Shown here: positions 24,542-33,147 of the stretch, piece by piece
Position numbering within the stretch: position 1 is the first letter of the stretch
Layout: the number at the start of each line of letters is the position of its first letter
NCBI RefSeq assembly: GCF_015207255.1
Contig: NZ_JADEXG010000058.1
Coordinates: 1 to 33,154 of the forward strand
Length of the DNA: 33,154 bases
Direction: 5' to 3'
Origin: Vasconcelosia minhoensis LEGE 07310
GTDB taxonomy: Bacteria > Cyanobacteriota > Cyanobacteriia > Phormidesmidales > Phormidesmidaceae
Program-made: the position numbers and the translations under genes
Notes under the pieces: generated by a model
Told to the model about the DNA's origin: nothing
The model's database searches: none
Seen by the model: the letters and a program-made list of their open reading frames with translations, nothing else

Positions 24542-25096
24542 TTACAGGGATGGAGCAAAGGATGGGCTGGGTAATGCGGGCGGTGCGTCAGGGTTAGCCG
24601 GGAGCGGGCTGGAAACCTGGGGACTTGAAACTTGGGGACTCGAACCCTGAAGATGAGACGGAACCAACTCTCCCTGGGTGAGCCCCATCGCCAGTACCAA
24701 AACTAGGCATACCGCAAAGGTGACGCCCAGAATAAACAGCGCAAACAGCTCCCCTGCCGATAGGGGTCGATCGGTTGGGTCCAGGTAGGCACTCGAACGG
24801 CCCAGCTGATGGCTGCGAACCGAGCGGTTGAAGTTTTCTGGAATCTGAATCACCGAAATGCGTGAATAGCCAATCTGATGGTCATAGGCAAGGCGTCTTT
24901 CGGGATTGCTGAGGGTGGCATAGGCTTCGTTCAGCTGCTGAAATTTTTGAGTCGCGATCGCGCTTGGCAGCTCAGTTGTATCGGGGTGATAGCGCTTGCT
25001 TAAGTCGCGATAGGCCCGGCGAATCTGCTGTACCGAAGCCGTCGGCTCCAGTGACAGCAGCTGATAGTAATTGCTGACCCGACCATCGTATCCCAT
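24542..25096 (-). CDS. J-domain (DnaJ-like) membrane protein
   Basis: A 184-residue protein. The J domain occupies about residues 8-72: YYQLLSLEPTASVQQIRRAY, then RYHPDTTE with the essential HPD tripeptide, then FQQLNEAYATLSNPERRLAYD. One transmembrane helix follows at about 120-143 (LFALFILGVTFAVCLVLVLAM). The C-terminal tail is Pro/Ser-rich with a short tandem SSPQV repeat. It should recruit and activate an Hsp70 at a membrane. ATG 25096 is chosen because the J domain starts soon after and the upstream stop is only 10 nt away; the frame is open to 25198, inside the preceding gene. Confidence 0.9.
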   Translation of the reverse strand: MGYDGRVSNYYQLLSLEPTASVQQIRRAYRDLSKRYHPDTTELPSAIATQKFQQLNEAYATLSNPERRLAYDHQIGYSRISVIQIPENFNRSVRSHQLGRSSAYLDPTDRPLSAGELFALFILGVTFAVCLVLVLAMGLTQGELVPSHLQGSSPQVSSPQVSSPLPANPDAPPALPSPSFAPSL

Positions 25097-25106
25097 GCGC
25101 CCCGCC

Positions 25107-25952
25107 CTAGGCCATTTCCCAGCAGGCCGCGCCACGGGTGAGACGAATTTGCGCCAGGGCATAGACGACTGGAATGACCCGGCCGTGGTTAGTCGCAATC
25201 GTCCGCCAGCCCAAATCGACTAAAAACCAGGTCCACAGCGCCGGTCCCAGACCGGCCAGCAGGCCGCGCATCGCCCCGTAGCGCGCCGCGTTCATCGCCA
25301 TGCCGCGCGAGGCCATCTGCGCTGCCATCCGGGTTTGAATCTGCGCTGCTGCCCCAAGGCCGCCTTTAACCAAGACCTGTTTCGCGACCTGATAGCGGGC
25401 AAAATGGAGGGCAAACTGACGGGCAATCTGCTGGAGCAGCCAGGGACGCACCACGGAACTCAGGGCCAGAGCGCTGCTGCCCTTAACCAGCAGTCCCAGG
25501 GGATCTTGCTGGACCGACAGGGGCAGCTGCTGAAACTGCTCATTCTCAGCCAGGGAATTTTGCAGCTCCCCCTGGAGCTGTTTGCGCTCGGCTCCAGACA
25601 TCCTTGCCCAAGCTTTTTCAAGCAGGGTCAGAAAGAGCTCAGCTTCCAGGTCGGACGTCGATAGGCTATCGGGATAGGGCGTCTTGAGATGCTGACAAAT
25701 GCCAATCAGAGCCTGACGATAGGAGACTTGCTGAGTCTGCCCCCGCAGCACGGTAAATCCATCGGCCGCCAAAAAGCGAAAACGCTGGTCTAAAAGGTCA
25801 ATTTGCTGGGTGCGATCGCAGCTTTGCACATCCAGCGGGCTCGGCGTAGCCACGTAGTCAAGCGGGTTGAACCGGGGTCGAAAGAGAATTTCCGTCATGG
25901 CCTGTAGCTCTTCGGCGGTCGCTAATTCCAATCCGGTTCTGAGTTCGTCCAC
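25107..25952 (-). CDS. YaaW-family protein (UPF0174-like)
   Basis: A 281-residue protein. LELATAEELQAMTEILFRPRFNPLDY, the middle ELFLTLLEKAWARMSGAERKQL and the C-terminal RVIPVVYALAQIRLTR resemble the YaaW family, whose E. coli member has the same order. The C-terminal third is hydrophobic, with glycine/alanine-rich helices that may insert in membranes. GTG 25952 is preferred: TGAGG lies 6 bases upstream and the product starts MDELRTGLEL; GTG 25964 would add 4 residues. It heads the operon with the J-domain and DUF3143 genes. Function unknown; family call moderate. Confidence 0.75.
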   Translation of the reverse strand: MDELRTGLELATAEELQAMTEILFRPRFNPLDYVATPSPLDVQSCDRTQQIDLLDQRFRFLAADGFTVLRGQTQQVSYRQALIGICQHLKTPYPDSLSTSDLEAELFLTLLEKAWARMSGAERKQLQGELQNSLAENEQFQQLPLSVQQDPLGLLVKGSSALALSSVVRPWLLQQIARQFALHFARYQVAKQVLVKGGLGAAAQIQTRMAAQMASRGMAMNAARYGAMRGLLAGLGPALWTWFLVDLGWRTIATNHGRVIPVVYALAQIRLTRGAACWEMA

Positions 25953-26020
25953 AGCTGGCCTCACCGCTTTGCTTTCTGTCCCCTTATTCTACATATAAAT
26001 ATTGGAAGGTGAAGCGCACC

Positions 26021-27064
26021 ATGTGGGATGTAATCGTGATTGGAGCAGGCCTGGCGGGGCTAGTCTGTGCCCGCGAGCTGAGGGCCGTAGGCTATCGAGT
26101 TTGTGTACTGGATAAATCTCGTGGGGTCGGCGGTCGGATGGCTACCCGGCGGGTGAAGGGCACTCGGGTAGACCACGGTCTACGCTACTGGAACCCAAAA
26201 ACACCAGCTCTTCAGCCCCTCACCGAGGAACTGCTGGCGGCGAACGTGCTCGCGCCCTGGGCGGTCACCGCCTTCGAAATCCCCCAGCCCGAGCAGCTGG
26301 TCGAGGTCACAGCAGCGCCAGTTTGCGTCGCCCCCGAAGGAATGAGCGCGATCGCGAAACACCTGGCCGCTAATCTAGAAATCCAGTTTCAGCAGCGCGT
26401 TACCGCTCTGGAACGCACTGATACCGGCTGGCGAATCACCTACAAAGGCATCAATCCAGCCGCTGAGTCGGTCACAGCTAAGGCCGTCGTGGTTGCCATT
26501 CCAGGCCCCCAGGCCGTTCCTTTGCTGAAGTCGATTGACCTGCCCCAGCGGCAGGTTCAGCTAGTCGAAGCGGTTGAGTACGAAACCCGGCTGACCCTGA
26601 TGGCCGGCTATCCGGCCGAGCGCGGTCGGGAGATGGGACCGCTCACCCCCAGCGCACCGTCTGAAGGCTGGATGGTAACCGACAACTCAGGCACCTCCAT
26701 CACCTGGATTGGGCTAGACAGCAGCAAACGTCACGCCGCCCCCTACCCAACAATCGTGATTCAAAGCAAACCCGGCTTCGCTGATCGCTACCTAGACGCC
26801 CGCGACCTTCAGCCCGCGGCCTCAGTCCTACTGCGGGCCGCGGGCCGCAAGCTGCTACCCTGGATTGCTGAGCCCGACTGGTTTCAAATTCACCGCTGGC
26901 GCTATGCCTATGTCACCCAAGCCTATCCCGGCGACTGCGTCAGGACCGATGTTCCGCTCGTGTGCTGCGGTGACTGGTGTCGTAGCCCTAGCGCGATCGC
27001 GAGCATCGATGCGGCCTTTAGTTCTGGGATGGCAGCCCAGGCGGTGATCTCATCGAGAATTTGA
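26021..27064 (+). CDS. Renalase-like FAD-dependent oxidoreductase
   Basis: A 347-residue flavoprotein. VIVIGAGLAGLVCARELRAVG is the dinucleotide-binding motif at the N-terminus, followed by VLDKSRGVGGRMATRR and VDHGLRYWNP, which mark the renalase/amine-oxidase branch. The C-terminal CCGDWCRSPSAIASIDAAFSSGMAAQAVI is the second FAD-binding segment. Bacterial renalases oxidise aberrant beta-NAD(P)H isomers (from family knowledge); whether this one does is inference. ATG 26021 is chosen because the Rossmann motif begins at once and GGAAGGTG lies upstream; a GTG at 26009 would add 4 residues. It stands alone. Confidence 0.88.
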   Translation: MWDVIVIGAGLAGLVCARELRAVGYRVCVLDKSRGVGGRMATRRVKGTRVDHGLRYWNPKTPALQPLTEELLAANVLAPWAVTAFEIPQPEQLVEVTAAPVCVAPEGMSAIAKHLAANLEIQFQQRVTALERTDTGWRITYKGINPAAESVTAKAVVVAIPGPQAVPLLKSIDLPQRQVQLVEAVEYETRLTLMAGYPAERGREMGPLTPSAPSEGWMVTDNSGTSITWIGLDSSKRHAAPYPTIVIQSKPGFADRYLDARDLQPAASVLLRAAGRKLLPWIAEPDWFQIHRWRYAYVTQAYPGDCVRTDVPLVCCGDWCRSPSAIASIDAAFSSGMAAQAVISSRI

Positions 27065-27157
27065 GCCGGTCCGAATCCAGAGCGACTGGCCAAGTCAGGC
27101 ATTTTAGATGGATGAAACCGTGCTCGAACAATGCCTTTTAAGGCGACCGAGCGGCGC

Positions 27158-28558
27158 TTATTGCCCGCTGACTTTAGCTAGGCGGAGCCGAATGGGAAGA
27201 TAGCTGCCCAGCATTTTTCGGATAGACCGGCTGCGGCTTTCCTGCACAAAAAATAGCGGCAGAATACCTAAGCTGCGGAGGACAGCTGACAGGGCAAACA
27301 GGGCTGGCAGGCCGAAGCCCGGCAGCTCCGCCAAGAAGCCGCCTAAGGTCGTGCTGAGGGCGCCGCTGATGCCGATGACTGCCGCTGCGATGGCGAAATA
27401 GGCCGACTGCCGACCGACGGGAGCTAGCTCCATCTGAATATTCATCAGGCACAGCTCCAAAGCGGCAAAGGTTGCCCCTTGAAGCACGTGCAGCAGCGGC
27501 AGCCAGAGCCAGACTGAAAGCGGCTGGCTGCTAGTGCATAGCCACAGCAGCGGTACGATCGCGGTCAGCATACAGTTGAGCAGCAGCACTGGACGGTTGC
27601 CGACCCGATCGGCCCAGCGACCCCAGAGCATAATCATCAGCAGAAACGCCGCCGCCGAGATGCCGCTATAGAACGTCACCCAGCGCACATCCAGGCTGAG
27701 CTTATCGAGCAGGTAGAAATTGACAAAGGGCGTGCTGAGATTGATGCCAAAGGTCCAAGCGGCAAGAAAGAGCAGCAGGACGAGAAAATTTCGATCCTGC
27801 CAGAACCGCTGGGCCGGCGGCGAGGCTCGCTCAGTTGCGACAGCCGCCGCTGACTCTGCGTCAGTCTGAGGATTGACGTCGGCCATTAAAAACTGAAAAG
27901 CCATGCTGACCATCCCCGCAGCGACCGCGATCGCTAAGGCCACCCCATAGCCCTCTAGCTCTCCGCGGGGCCAGGCCGCGACCAGCCAACCCCCAAGGGG
28001 CAGGACTAGCAGCGCGGTCAAACTCGAAAGGCTTTTGCGCAGGCTAAAATATCGCCCCCGCAGCTGATTGGGAACGATGACTGCCATCCAGCTCATCCAG
28101 GCGGCATTTCCCAGAGAGTCCAGGATATAGCACAGCGCTAGGCAAATAATGGTGGCCAGAATTAGCCAGTGGGGGTCGAGGTGCCGCTGGCTGACCAGAA
28201 AAATTCCTGCCATTAGCCCAAGCCACAGTACCCGCGACAGGCCGTAGACCCAGAGGCAGTAGTGATGGCGGCTGGCTGATTTTTCCGACAGATAGGCCCC
28301 TAGCGGCTGGAGCAGGTAAGTCAGGAGTGGAATGGAGGTAAGTAGGCCAATCTCAGCCGCGCCGGCGCCAATCCCAATCAAGAAATTACTGATCAGGACG
28401 CCGCGGATAACGTTCTCAAAAACCGCTGAGAAAACACCGTCTAGCGTGGATGCTTGCAGACTGGTGCGAACCTGCTGCTTGGTCAGCTTCTCAGGGCCAG
28501 ACGACAGGGATGGGTCAGAGGCGATTTGGGAGCTGGCTTCGAGCTGGCTAGAAGTCAT
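27158..28558 (-). CDS. Major facilitator superfamily (MFS) transporter
   Basis: A 466-residue transporter with about 12 hydrophobic helices in two halves. The N-terminal 30 residues are polar, followed by LDGVFSAVFENVIRGVLISNF. The loops LGAYLSEKSASRHH and LWGRWADRVGNRPVLLLNCML fill the position of the MFS motif-A loops between helices 2-3 and 8-9. A polar cytoplasmic loop (about residues 215-235) separates the halves. No substrate can be inferred. GAGGTGAAGG just before ATG 28558 is a strong ribosome site. It is divergent from the broken azlC-azlD remnant. Confidence 0.88.
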   Translation of the reverse strand: MTSSQLEASSQIASDPSLSSGPEKLTKQQVRTSLQASTLDGVFSAVFENVIRGVLISNFLIGIGAGAAEIGLLTSIPLLTYLLQPLGAYLSEKSASRHHYCLWVYGLSRVLWLGLMAGIFLVSQRHLDPHWLILATIICLALCYILDSLGNAAWMSWMAVIVPNQLRGRYFSLRKSLSSLTALLVLPLGGWLVAAWPRGELEGYGVALAIAVAAGMVSMAFQFLMADVNPQTDAESAAAVATERASPPAQRFWQDRNFLVLLLFLAAWTFGINLSTPFVNFYLLDKLSLDVRWVTFYSGISAAAFLLMIMLWGRWADRVGNRPVLLLNCMLTAIVPLLWLCTSSQPLSVWLWLPLLHVLQGATFAALELCLMNIQMELAPVGRQSAYFAIAAAVIGISGALSTTLGGFLAELPGFGLPALFALSAVLRSLGILPLFFVQESRSRSIRKMLGSYLPIRLRLAKVSGQ

Positions 28559-28850
28559 CCTTCACCTCATTTGACAAAATGCTCCGGCACTAGGCCTCAT
28601 AGGCAAAAAGAGCGGAACATTGGGACAGCGGGAGCAACCGGCCTGGAAAACTAAACGCCTGTTAACACCTGTGAACTTTTAAGCTTCGATTGCTACTTTA
28701 AATCAGGTTTTGCAAAATTGCTTCATCCTACTTCATAAATATGCCCCAGGTCTTATCCTTGCTCAGCAGCGTCTCGCTATTTGCAAAAACATCCAAGCCA
28801 TTGCAACCTGCCCTCTCTATTCTGGAAGAGTCGTCGCGATACGTTTCCCT

Positions 28851-29349
28851 GTGCAAAATCCTCGCCTAACCGAATCGCTAGCCGGGACCCGGGCTGTCAT
28901 GCCACTGGTGATCGGGGCGGCCCCATTTGGCATCATCTTTGGCACCTTGGCCCAGAGCAGCGGCCTTTCGGCTTGGAGCGCGATCGCGTTTTCGGCCGTT
29001 GTCTTTGCCGGTTCAGCTCAGTTCGTCGCCCTGGGGCTGGTCGCCGCTGGGACGGCGGTACCGCTGATTGTACTGACTACATTTGTGGTGAACCTACGAC
29101 ACCTGCTCTACTCAGCCAGCCTCGTACCCCACGTACGGCATCTGTCATCCCCGTGGAAAGCCCTAAACGGCAATCGTCGTGCCAGCGGTGCTGTTCCCCG
29201 CCGACCAGCTCTGGGTGAGCTATGAAAATGCGCGGCTAGTGGGCGCGATCGCGACGGTGGCGATCGCCTTTTGGCAAAAAAATCTGCTGGTAACCATCGT
29301 CGCTGGCATGGGCCTATTTCTGGCATACCAGATTTTGGTCGGAATGTAG
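28851..29349 (+). pseudogene. azlC'-'azlD remnant joined by an internal deletion
   Basis: From GTG 28851 the frame reads [48 protein letters not shown] and [20 protein letters not shown], the first half of an AzlC branched-chain amino-acid exporter subunit. After SSPWKAL (about 29160-29165) the AzlC part stops; the normal LAFWLTDE continuation and the rest are missing. In the next frame, bases 29167-29349 encode [29 protein letters not shown] and FWQKNLLVTIVAGMGLF, the end of the partner AzlD, to TAG 29347-29349. A deletion has fused the two genes out of frame; the present frame ends at TGA 29223-29225. No working exporter is expected. Confidence 0.82.
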
Positions 29350-29510
29350 CAATTTTAAACTGTAATTAAGTGAGAAGCAGACAGTTAGCAAGGTGGTGAT
29401 CTACTCTAAAAGGTAGGCCGCTATGTTTGCTTTTGCCGCATAGATTCTAGAGTAAGGGCATTCTGGACATTAGAATCGCAGTTTTGGGATTGCCAATTTA
29501 CCAGCTAGGA

Positions 29511-29532
29511 GCCAGTCAGAGGCCAGTCAGGG
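29511..29532. repeat. Short tandem repeat before the CHAT gene
   Basis: GCCAGTCAGAG and GCCAGTCAGGG lie head to tail, 14 bases upstream of the GTG start at 29546. The two 11-mers differ at one base. It may be a regulator-binding direct repeat in the leader, or a small duplication. Confidence 0.45.
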
Positions 29533-29545
29533 GTGTGAAGCCAGC

Positions 29546-32230
29546 GTGATTCAAGAATTTGATATTTCTATCACCGCTGTGGGCGACGATCGGTATTTGG
29601 TCCGTACTGAGAATGTTGCGTCGGGGGTGCCGATAGCCGAAGAACAGGTTTACTGGCCGGTCCGTCAGTGGCTGGAGCAAAGCCAGCGGCTAATGCATGA
29701 CCCACTGTTGGGGCTGCTTCAAGGGCAAAGCCTGCGGCAGTCTCAGCCAACCGGCGCAGCGCCGCTGCGAGCCGGTACAGCAGAGGGTTCCCTTTTTGCC
29801 TTAGGGCAAGAGCTATACAATAGCCTCTTTCAAGGATTGCTACGCGATAGCTGGCTGGCGGCCCAGGGCGTCGCGCAAAATCGGCAGAACCTGCTGCGGC
29901 TGCGGTTGGGAATTAAAGATGCTTTTCTTCAGCGGCTTCCTTGGGAAATCTTGCGGTCCGGCGATCGCCCCCTAGCCACTGGTACCGATGTCGCCTTCTC
30001 ACGCTACGATACCGACCTGCTCCAGGGTCGGCAGTCGGCCACCCTGCTGGTGCCTGACTTTAGCCAACCGCTGCGGATTCTGATGGTCGTGGCTTCACCA
30101 GAAGACCAGGCGCGGTTAGAGCTTTTGCAAGAAGTGCATCAGCTCCAGACAGAGCTGACGCCGATGGGTCATTTTCGCTCCGGCCCAGAGGGCAGTAACG
30201 GCAGCCGGCTTCAGCAGCCACTTGACGTCCGACTGACGCTGCTAGAGCAGCCTGGGCGGGCCGAACTGACCCAGGCGCTGGAGCAGGAAGACTACCAAGT
30301 TCTACATTACGCCGGGCATAGCAACCTCGGAGACACCGGTGGTGACCTGTTTTTAGTCAGCCGTCAGACCGGTCTGACCGAGCGGCTTAGCGGCGAAGAC
30401 TTGGCCGGTCTGCTAGTCAACAACGGTATTAAGCTGGCGGTATTCAACTCCTGTCGTGGAGCCTACAGCAGCTCGCAGGCATCGGAGCCGGGCTGGCAAG
30501 AGCAAAACCTGGCCCAGGCTCTGCTCGGTCGCGGGGTGCCTAGCGTCATTGCCATGGCTGAGCGGATTCCCGATGGCGTCGCGATCGCATTTACCCGGTT
30601 ACTCTATCGCAATTTAAAGCAGAGATATCCGATTGATTTGAGCCTCAACCGGACGCGCCAAGGGCTGATTTCGGCCTACGGATCTGATCAATTTTACTGG
30701 GCGCTGCCGATCCTCTATATGCAGCCCTCGTTTGATGGCTATCTCGCCAATCGGGCCGGCAGCCAGAGGGAATCCTGGGCCGATCCGTTTGCAGCCATTT
30801 TTGCCGATTCGGAGCCTCACTGGGAAGGAGCGAGGTCTCATCTACTGCCTCTAGTCGTAGATGAGACCTCGGAGCCGCCGACTGCTGCGGACGAACTGGA
30901 TCAAGCCATGGACATGGCTACAGAGCTAGAGGCGCTAGAGTCCCTAGAAACTATAGAAAGGCTTGATGCAGAATCCATCGAGCCGCCAGTACCGGAACTG
31001 GACTTTCTGGATGAGGCCGATATCAACAACTTAGTCAAACGGTTAGAACAGTCTGGACCAGAGCCAAGGCTCCCCAATTTTGGCGCTCAGGCCGAGGGAA
31101 CGGATCATCTCAGCGAAATCATCCAGCAGCTATCGCAGTCGGTTCCGGCTGAAGAAATGATGCCAGTCCAGCCGGACGAGCTGCTGCTACCTGAAGCCCT
31201 CGACCTCTCCGAGCAGGAGCTCTACGATCCGCTGTTTGAAGAGCCAGTCTCTGAAGAAAGTCCTACGCCTGCTGCCGCGGACCATACGACCGTTGACAAG
31301 ACGACAACGGCATTTGCAGCCGCTGAGGCAACCGATCGACCGGCTGGAACAGCGCGGCCTACTCCCCTACGTGCCGTGCTTGGTGGGTCTGTGCAGCCTA
31401 GACGCCGTCGGCTGGCGCTGATGACCATCGGTGCCGTCGCCGTAGCAACGGCCCTAGCTGCGGTAGGATTGACTGCTGTGCTCAACCGGGCTGACCGACC
31501 GACGGCTGAAACGCAGGCTTTACTCGATGGCATCACCGCCCCCAGTACCCAAGAAGCGCTGGGCCAGGTACAGCTTTCCCTGATCAATAACGATTTAGAT
31601 GCGGCCGCGATCGCGGTTAATACGCTCATTCGCCAGAATCAGCCCGCTGCTGCCCTGACTATGCTTATGTCGGCAACGCCCGAGCAGAAAGCAGATCCGA
31701 TTTTGGCATTTTTGACCGGGCGGGCGCAGTGGACCTTAGTGAAGCAGGGGGTTAGAGAATATAGCCCAGCGGACGCGCTGCGCTCCTGGCAGACCGCCAT
31801 CAGAGCCGAATCGGACTGGATGGAAATTTGGACGGCGCTGGGTTTCGCGCAGTACGCGGTTAACGATTTCGATCGGGCTGCTGAATCTTGGCAGCAGGCC
31901 ATTCGCCTAGCTGAGCAGCGCCCTGCCACCGAAAGCGTTGCCCTGTTCGGCCCCCGCCCGTCCCAGTACATCCTCAACGCCTATGCGGGGCTGGCCATGG
32001 CCAACCTTAAGCTGGCTGAGATTGAGTTTGAAGCTGAGGAACGGGCCGCCCTCTACGAGGAGGCAGTAGAGAGCTATTTGAAAGTATTTACCGAAGCCCC
32101 ACTGGCGTTTCAGCCCCAGGAACTCGGCAATAACTGGCTGTGGCTGGAGCCCGCGATCGATGACTGGCGCGCCGCAGAAACCCAGCTGGCCCCCTATCTG
32201 CCCGCAGAAAATCCGTTTGAGTCGCCATAA
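29546..32230 (+). CDS. CHAT-domain protein with transmembrane helix and C-terminal TPRs
   Basis: An 894-residue protein starting with GTG. Residues 1-170 form the helical N-terminal part usual in cyanobacterial CHAT proteins (FLQRLPWEILRSGDRPLATG). The caspase-like CHAT domain spans about 175-400; HYAGHSN gives the likely catalytic His258 and FNSCRGA gives Cys303. An acidic Glu/Pro/Ala-rich linker of about 215 residues follows. RRRR then a helix (ALMTIGAVAVATALAAVGLT, about 622-646) crosses the membrane, and a TPR-like region (about 690-880; ADALRSWQTAIRAESDWMEI, WTALGFAQYAVNDFDRAAES) ends the protein. With no signal peptide and basic residues before the helix, CHAT should be cytoplasmic and the TPRs outside or in the lumen. 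Protease target unknown. Confidence 0.9.
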   Translation: MIQEFDISITAVGDDRYLVRTENVASGVPIAEEQVYWPVRQWLEQSQRLMHDPLLGLLQGQSLRQSQPTGAAPLRAGTAEGSLFALGQELYNSLFQGLLRDSWLAAQGVAQNRQNLLRLRLGIKDAFLQRLPWEILRSGDRPLATGTDVAFSRYDTDLLQGRQSATLLVPDFSQPLRILMVVASPEDQARLELLQEVHQLQTELTPMGHFRSGPEGSNGSRLQQPLDVRLTLLEQPGRAELTQALEQEDYQVLHYAGHSNLGDTGGDLFLVSRQTGLTERLSGEDLAGLLVNNGIKLAVFNSCRGAYSSSQASEPGWQEQNLAQALLGRGVPSVIAMAERIPDGVAIAFTRLLYRNLKQRYPIDLSLNRTRQGLISAYGSDQFYWALPILYMQPSFDGYLANRAGSQRESWADPFAAIFADSEPHWEGARSHLLPLVVDETSEPPTAADELDQAMDMATELEALESLETIERLDAESIEPPVPELDFLDEADINNLVKRLEQSGPEPRLPNFGAQAEGTDHLSEIIQQLSQSVPAEEMMPVQPDELLLPEALDLSEQELYDPLFEEPVSEESPTPAAADHTTVDKTTTAFAAAEATDRPAGTARPTPLRAVLGGSVQPRRRRLALMTIGAVAVATALAAVGLTAVLNRADRPTAETQALLDGITAPSTQEALGQVQLSLINNDLDAAAIAVNTLIRQNQPAAALTMLMSATPEQKADPILAFLTGRAQWTLVKQGVREYSPADALRSWQTAIRAESDWMEIWTALGFAQYAVNDFDRAAESWQQAIRLAEQRPATESVALFGPRPSQYILNAYAGLAMANLKLAEIEFEAEERAALYEEAVESYLKVFTEAPLAFQPQELGNNWLWLEPAIDDWRAAETQLAPYLPAENPFESP

Positions 32231-32385
32231 TCGTTAGCGCTAAGGGCCAGCCTCTGGTGCTCATGGCGCATTCCGGTAATCAGCGGCTGAATTTGAAGAA
32301 GCTTTAATCAACTTTAATAGTTTCATGACGGTTTGTGAGCAGACCAACCGATCTTGGGATTCTCTTAGCGGGCGGCTGATGTTCT

Positions 32386-32404
32386 GAGCATGGAACTCAT
32401 GCTC
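32386..32404 (+). terminator. Small hairpin in the CHAT-LuxR spacer
   Basis: GAGCATG (32386-32392) and CATGCTC (32398-32404) are perfect arms around a GAACT loop, followed by CGGGTTTT. It may be a weak terminator for the CHAT gene or a structure in the regulator's leader. A 10-bp palindrome TTAGCGCTAA also lies at 32234-32243, right after the CHAT stop. Otherwise the 236-base spacer shows nothing recognisable. Confidence 0.35.
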
Positions 32405-32466
32405 CGGGTTTTAGACAGTAGCTCATGATGTAGCCGCCGTTCGGCCCGTAAAAATGTCTAGCTCAG

Positions 32467-33123
32467 ATGATAAGTCAACATCCCTTACAAGCCCAAAAGA
32501 TGACCTCTACCCAAGCTATAGCACCTTCGGTCTCAGAGTCTTCAAATTGCTCTTCCAGCCCTGGTCGAGTCCAGCGACTGCCCCTGGCACTCCTCTATGC
32601 CGCGATCGAAAACTTTCCCGATGGCCTGCTCATTCTCAGTGCAGCGGGCGACATTCTGCATAAAAATCGCTGCGCCAGTCGGCTAATGCAGCAGTTCAAC
32701 GACCGCTGCCAGCCGGTTAGAGCCTTGCCCCAGCGAGTCTGGAACATCTGTCGGACGCTACAAACTCGCCTCAGCGCCGATCCCGACGGCAGCCTAATTT
32801 TAGAAGAAAAGCTCAGCGACGTATCCGAGCGAGACATTCGCGTTCGCGTCCAATGGCTCGATCCGGCAACTTACGCCACTCCCTGCTTCATCATTACGCT
32901 AGAAGACTGCCAGCGCTCCGCCGCCTGCACTGCTCGCAGTGAAGCCCAACGCTACGGCTTTACTCCGCGCGAAACCGAAGTCTGGCAGCTCCGGCAGTCC
33001 CACTTGACCTACCGGCAAATTGCCGCCAGGCTGCATATTTCGATTGATACGGTGAAGAAGCATGTGACGAATGTGAACGCGAAGCGATCGCAAGCCGTTT
33101 GGGGTGATGGGGTGATGGGCTAG
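32467..33123 (+). CDS. LuxR-family transcriptional regulator with PAS-like N-terminal domain
   Basis: A 218-residue regulator. Residues about 41-148 look like a PAS fold (LLYAAIENFPDGLLILSAAG, then FIITLEDC at its end). The C-terminal LuxR-type helix-turn-helix spans about 163-207: YGFTPRETEVWQLRQSHLTY, RQIAARLHISIDTVKKHVTN, VNAKR. Sensing is unknown. ATG 32467 and ATG 32500 are both possible; neither has a good ribosome site. The last 8 codons lie in an octamer repeat (33101-33119), so the native C-terminus may have been replaced or extended. It is the last gene; 31 bases remain to the window end. Confidence 0.85.
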   Translation: MISQHPLQAQKMTSTQAIAPSVSESSNCSSSPGRVQRLPLALLYAAIENFPDGLLILSAAGDILHKNRCASRLMQQFNDRCQPVRALPQRVWNICRTLQTRLSADPDGSLILEEKLSDVSERDIRVRVQWLDPATYATPCFIITLEDCQRSAACTARSEAQRYGFTPRETEVWQLRQSHLTYRQIAARLHISIDTVKKHVTNVNAKRSQAVWGDGVMG

Positions 33124-33147
33124 AATATTCCCTTACCCCATCACTCC
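33101..33147. repeat. Octamer tandem repeat with inverted copy at the end of the LuxR-type gene
   Basis: GGGGTGAT occurs twice head to tail (33101-33116) and is followed by GGG. GTGATGGGGT (33104-33113) pairs exactly with ACCCCATCAC (33135-33144), and the pairing can extend to 33101/33147 with one G-T. It can form a stem-loop but has no T-run. It resembles the GC-rich short tandem repeats dispersed in many cyanobacterial genomes. Confidence 0.6.

Noticed and set aside
33101-33147. Intrinsic terminator for the LuxR-type gene
   Set aside because: A stem can form but there is no T-run and the left arm lies inside the coding sequence; it is better described as a repeat.
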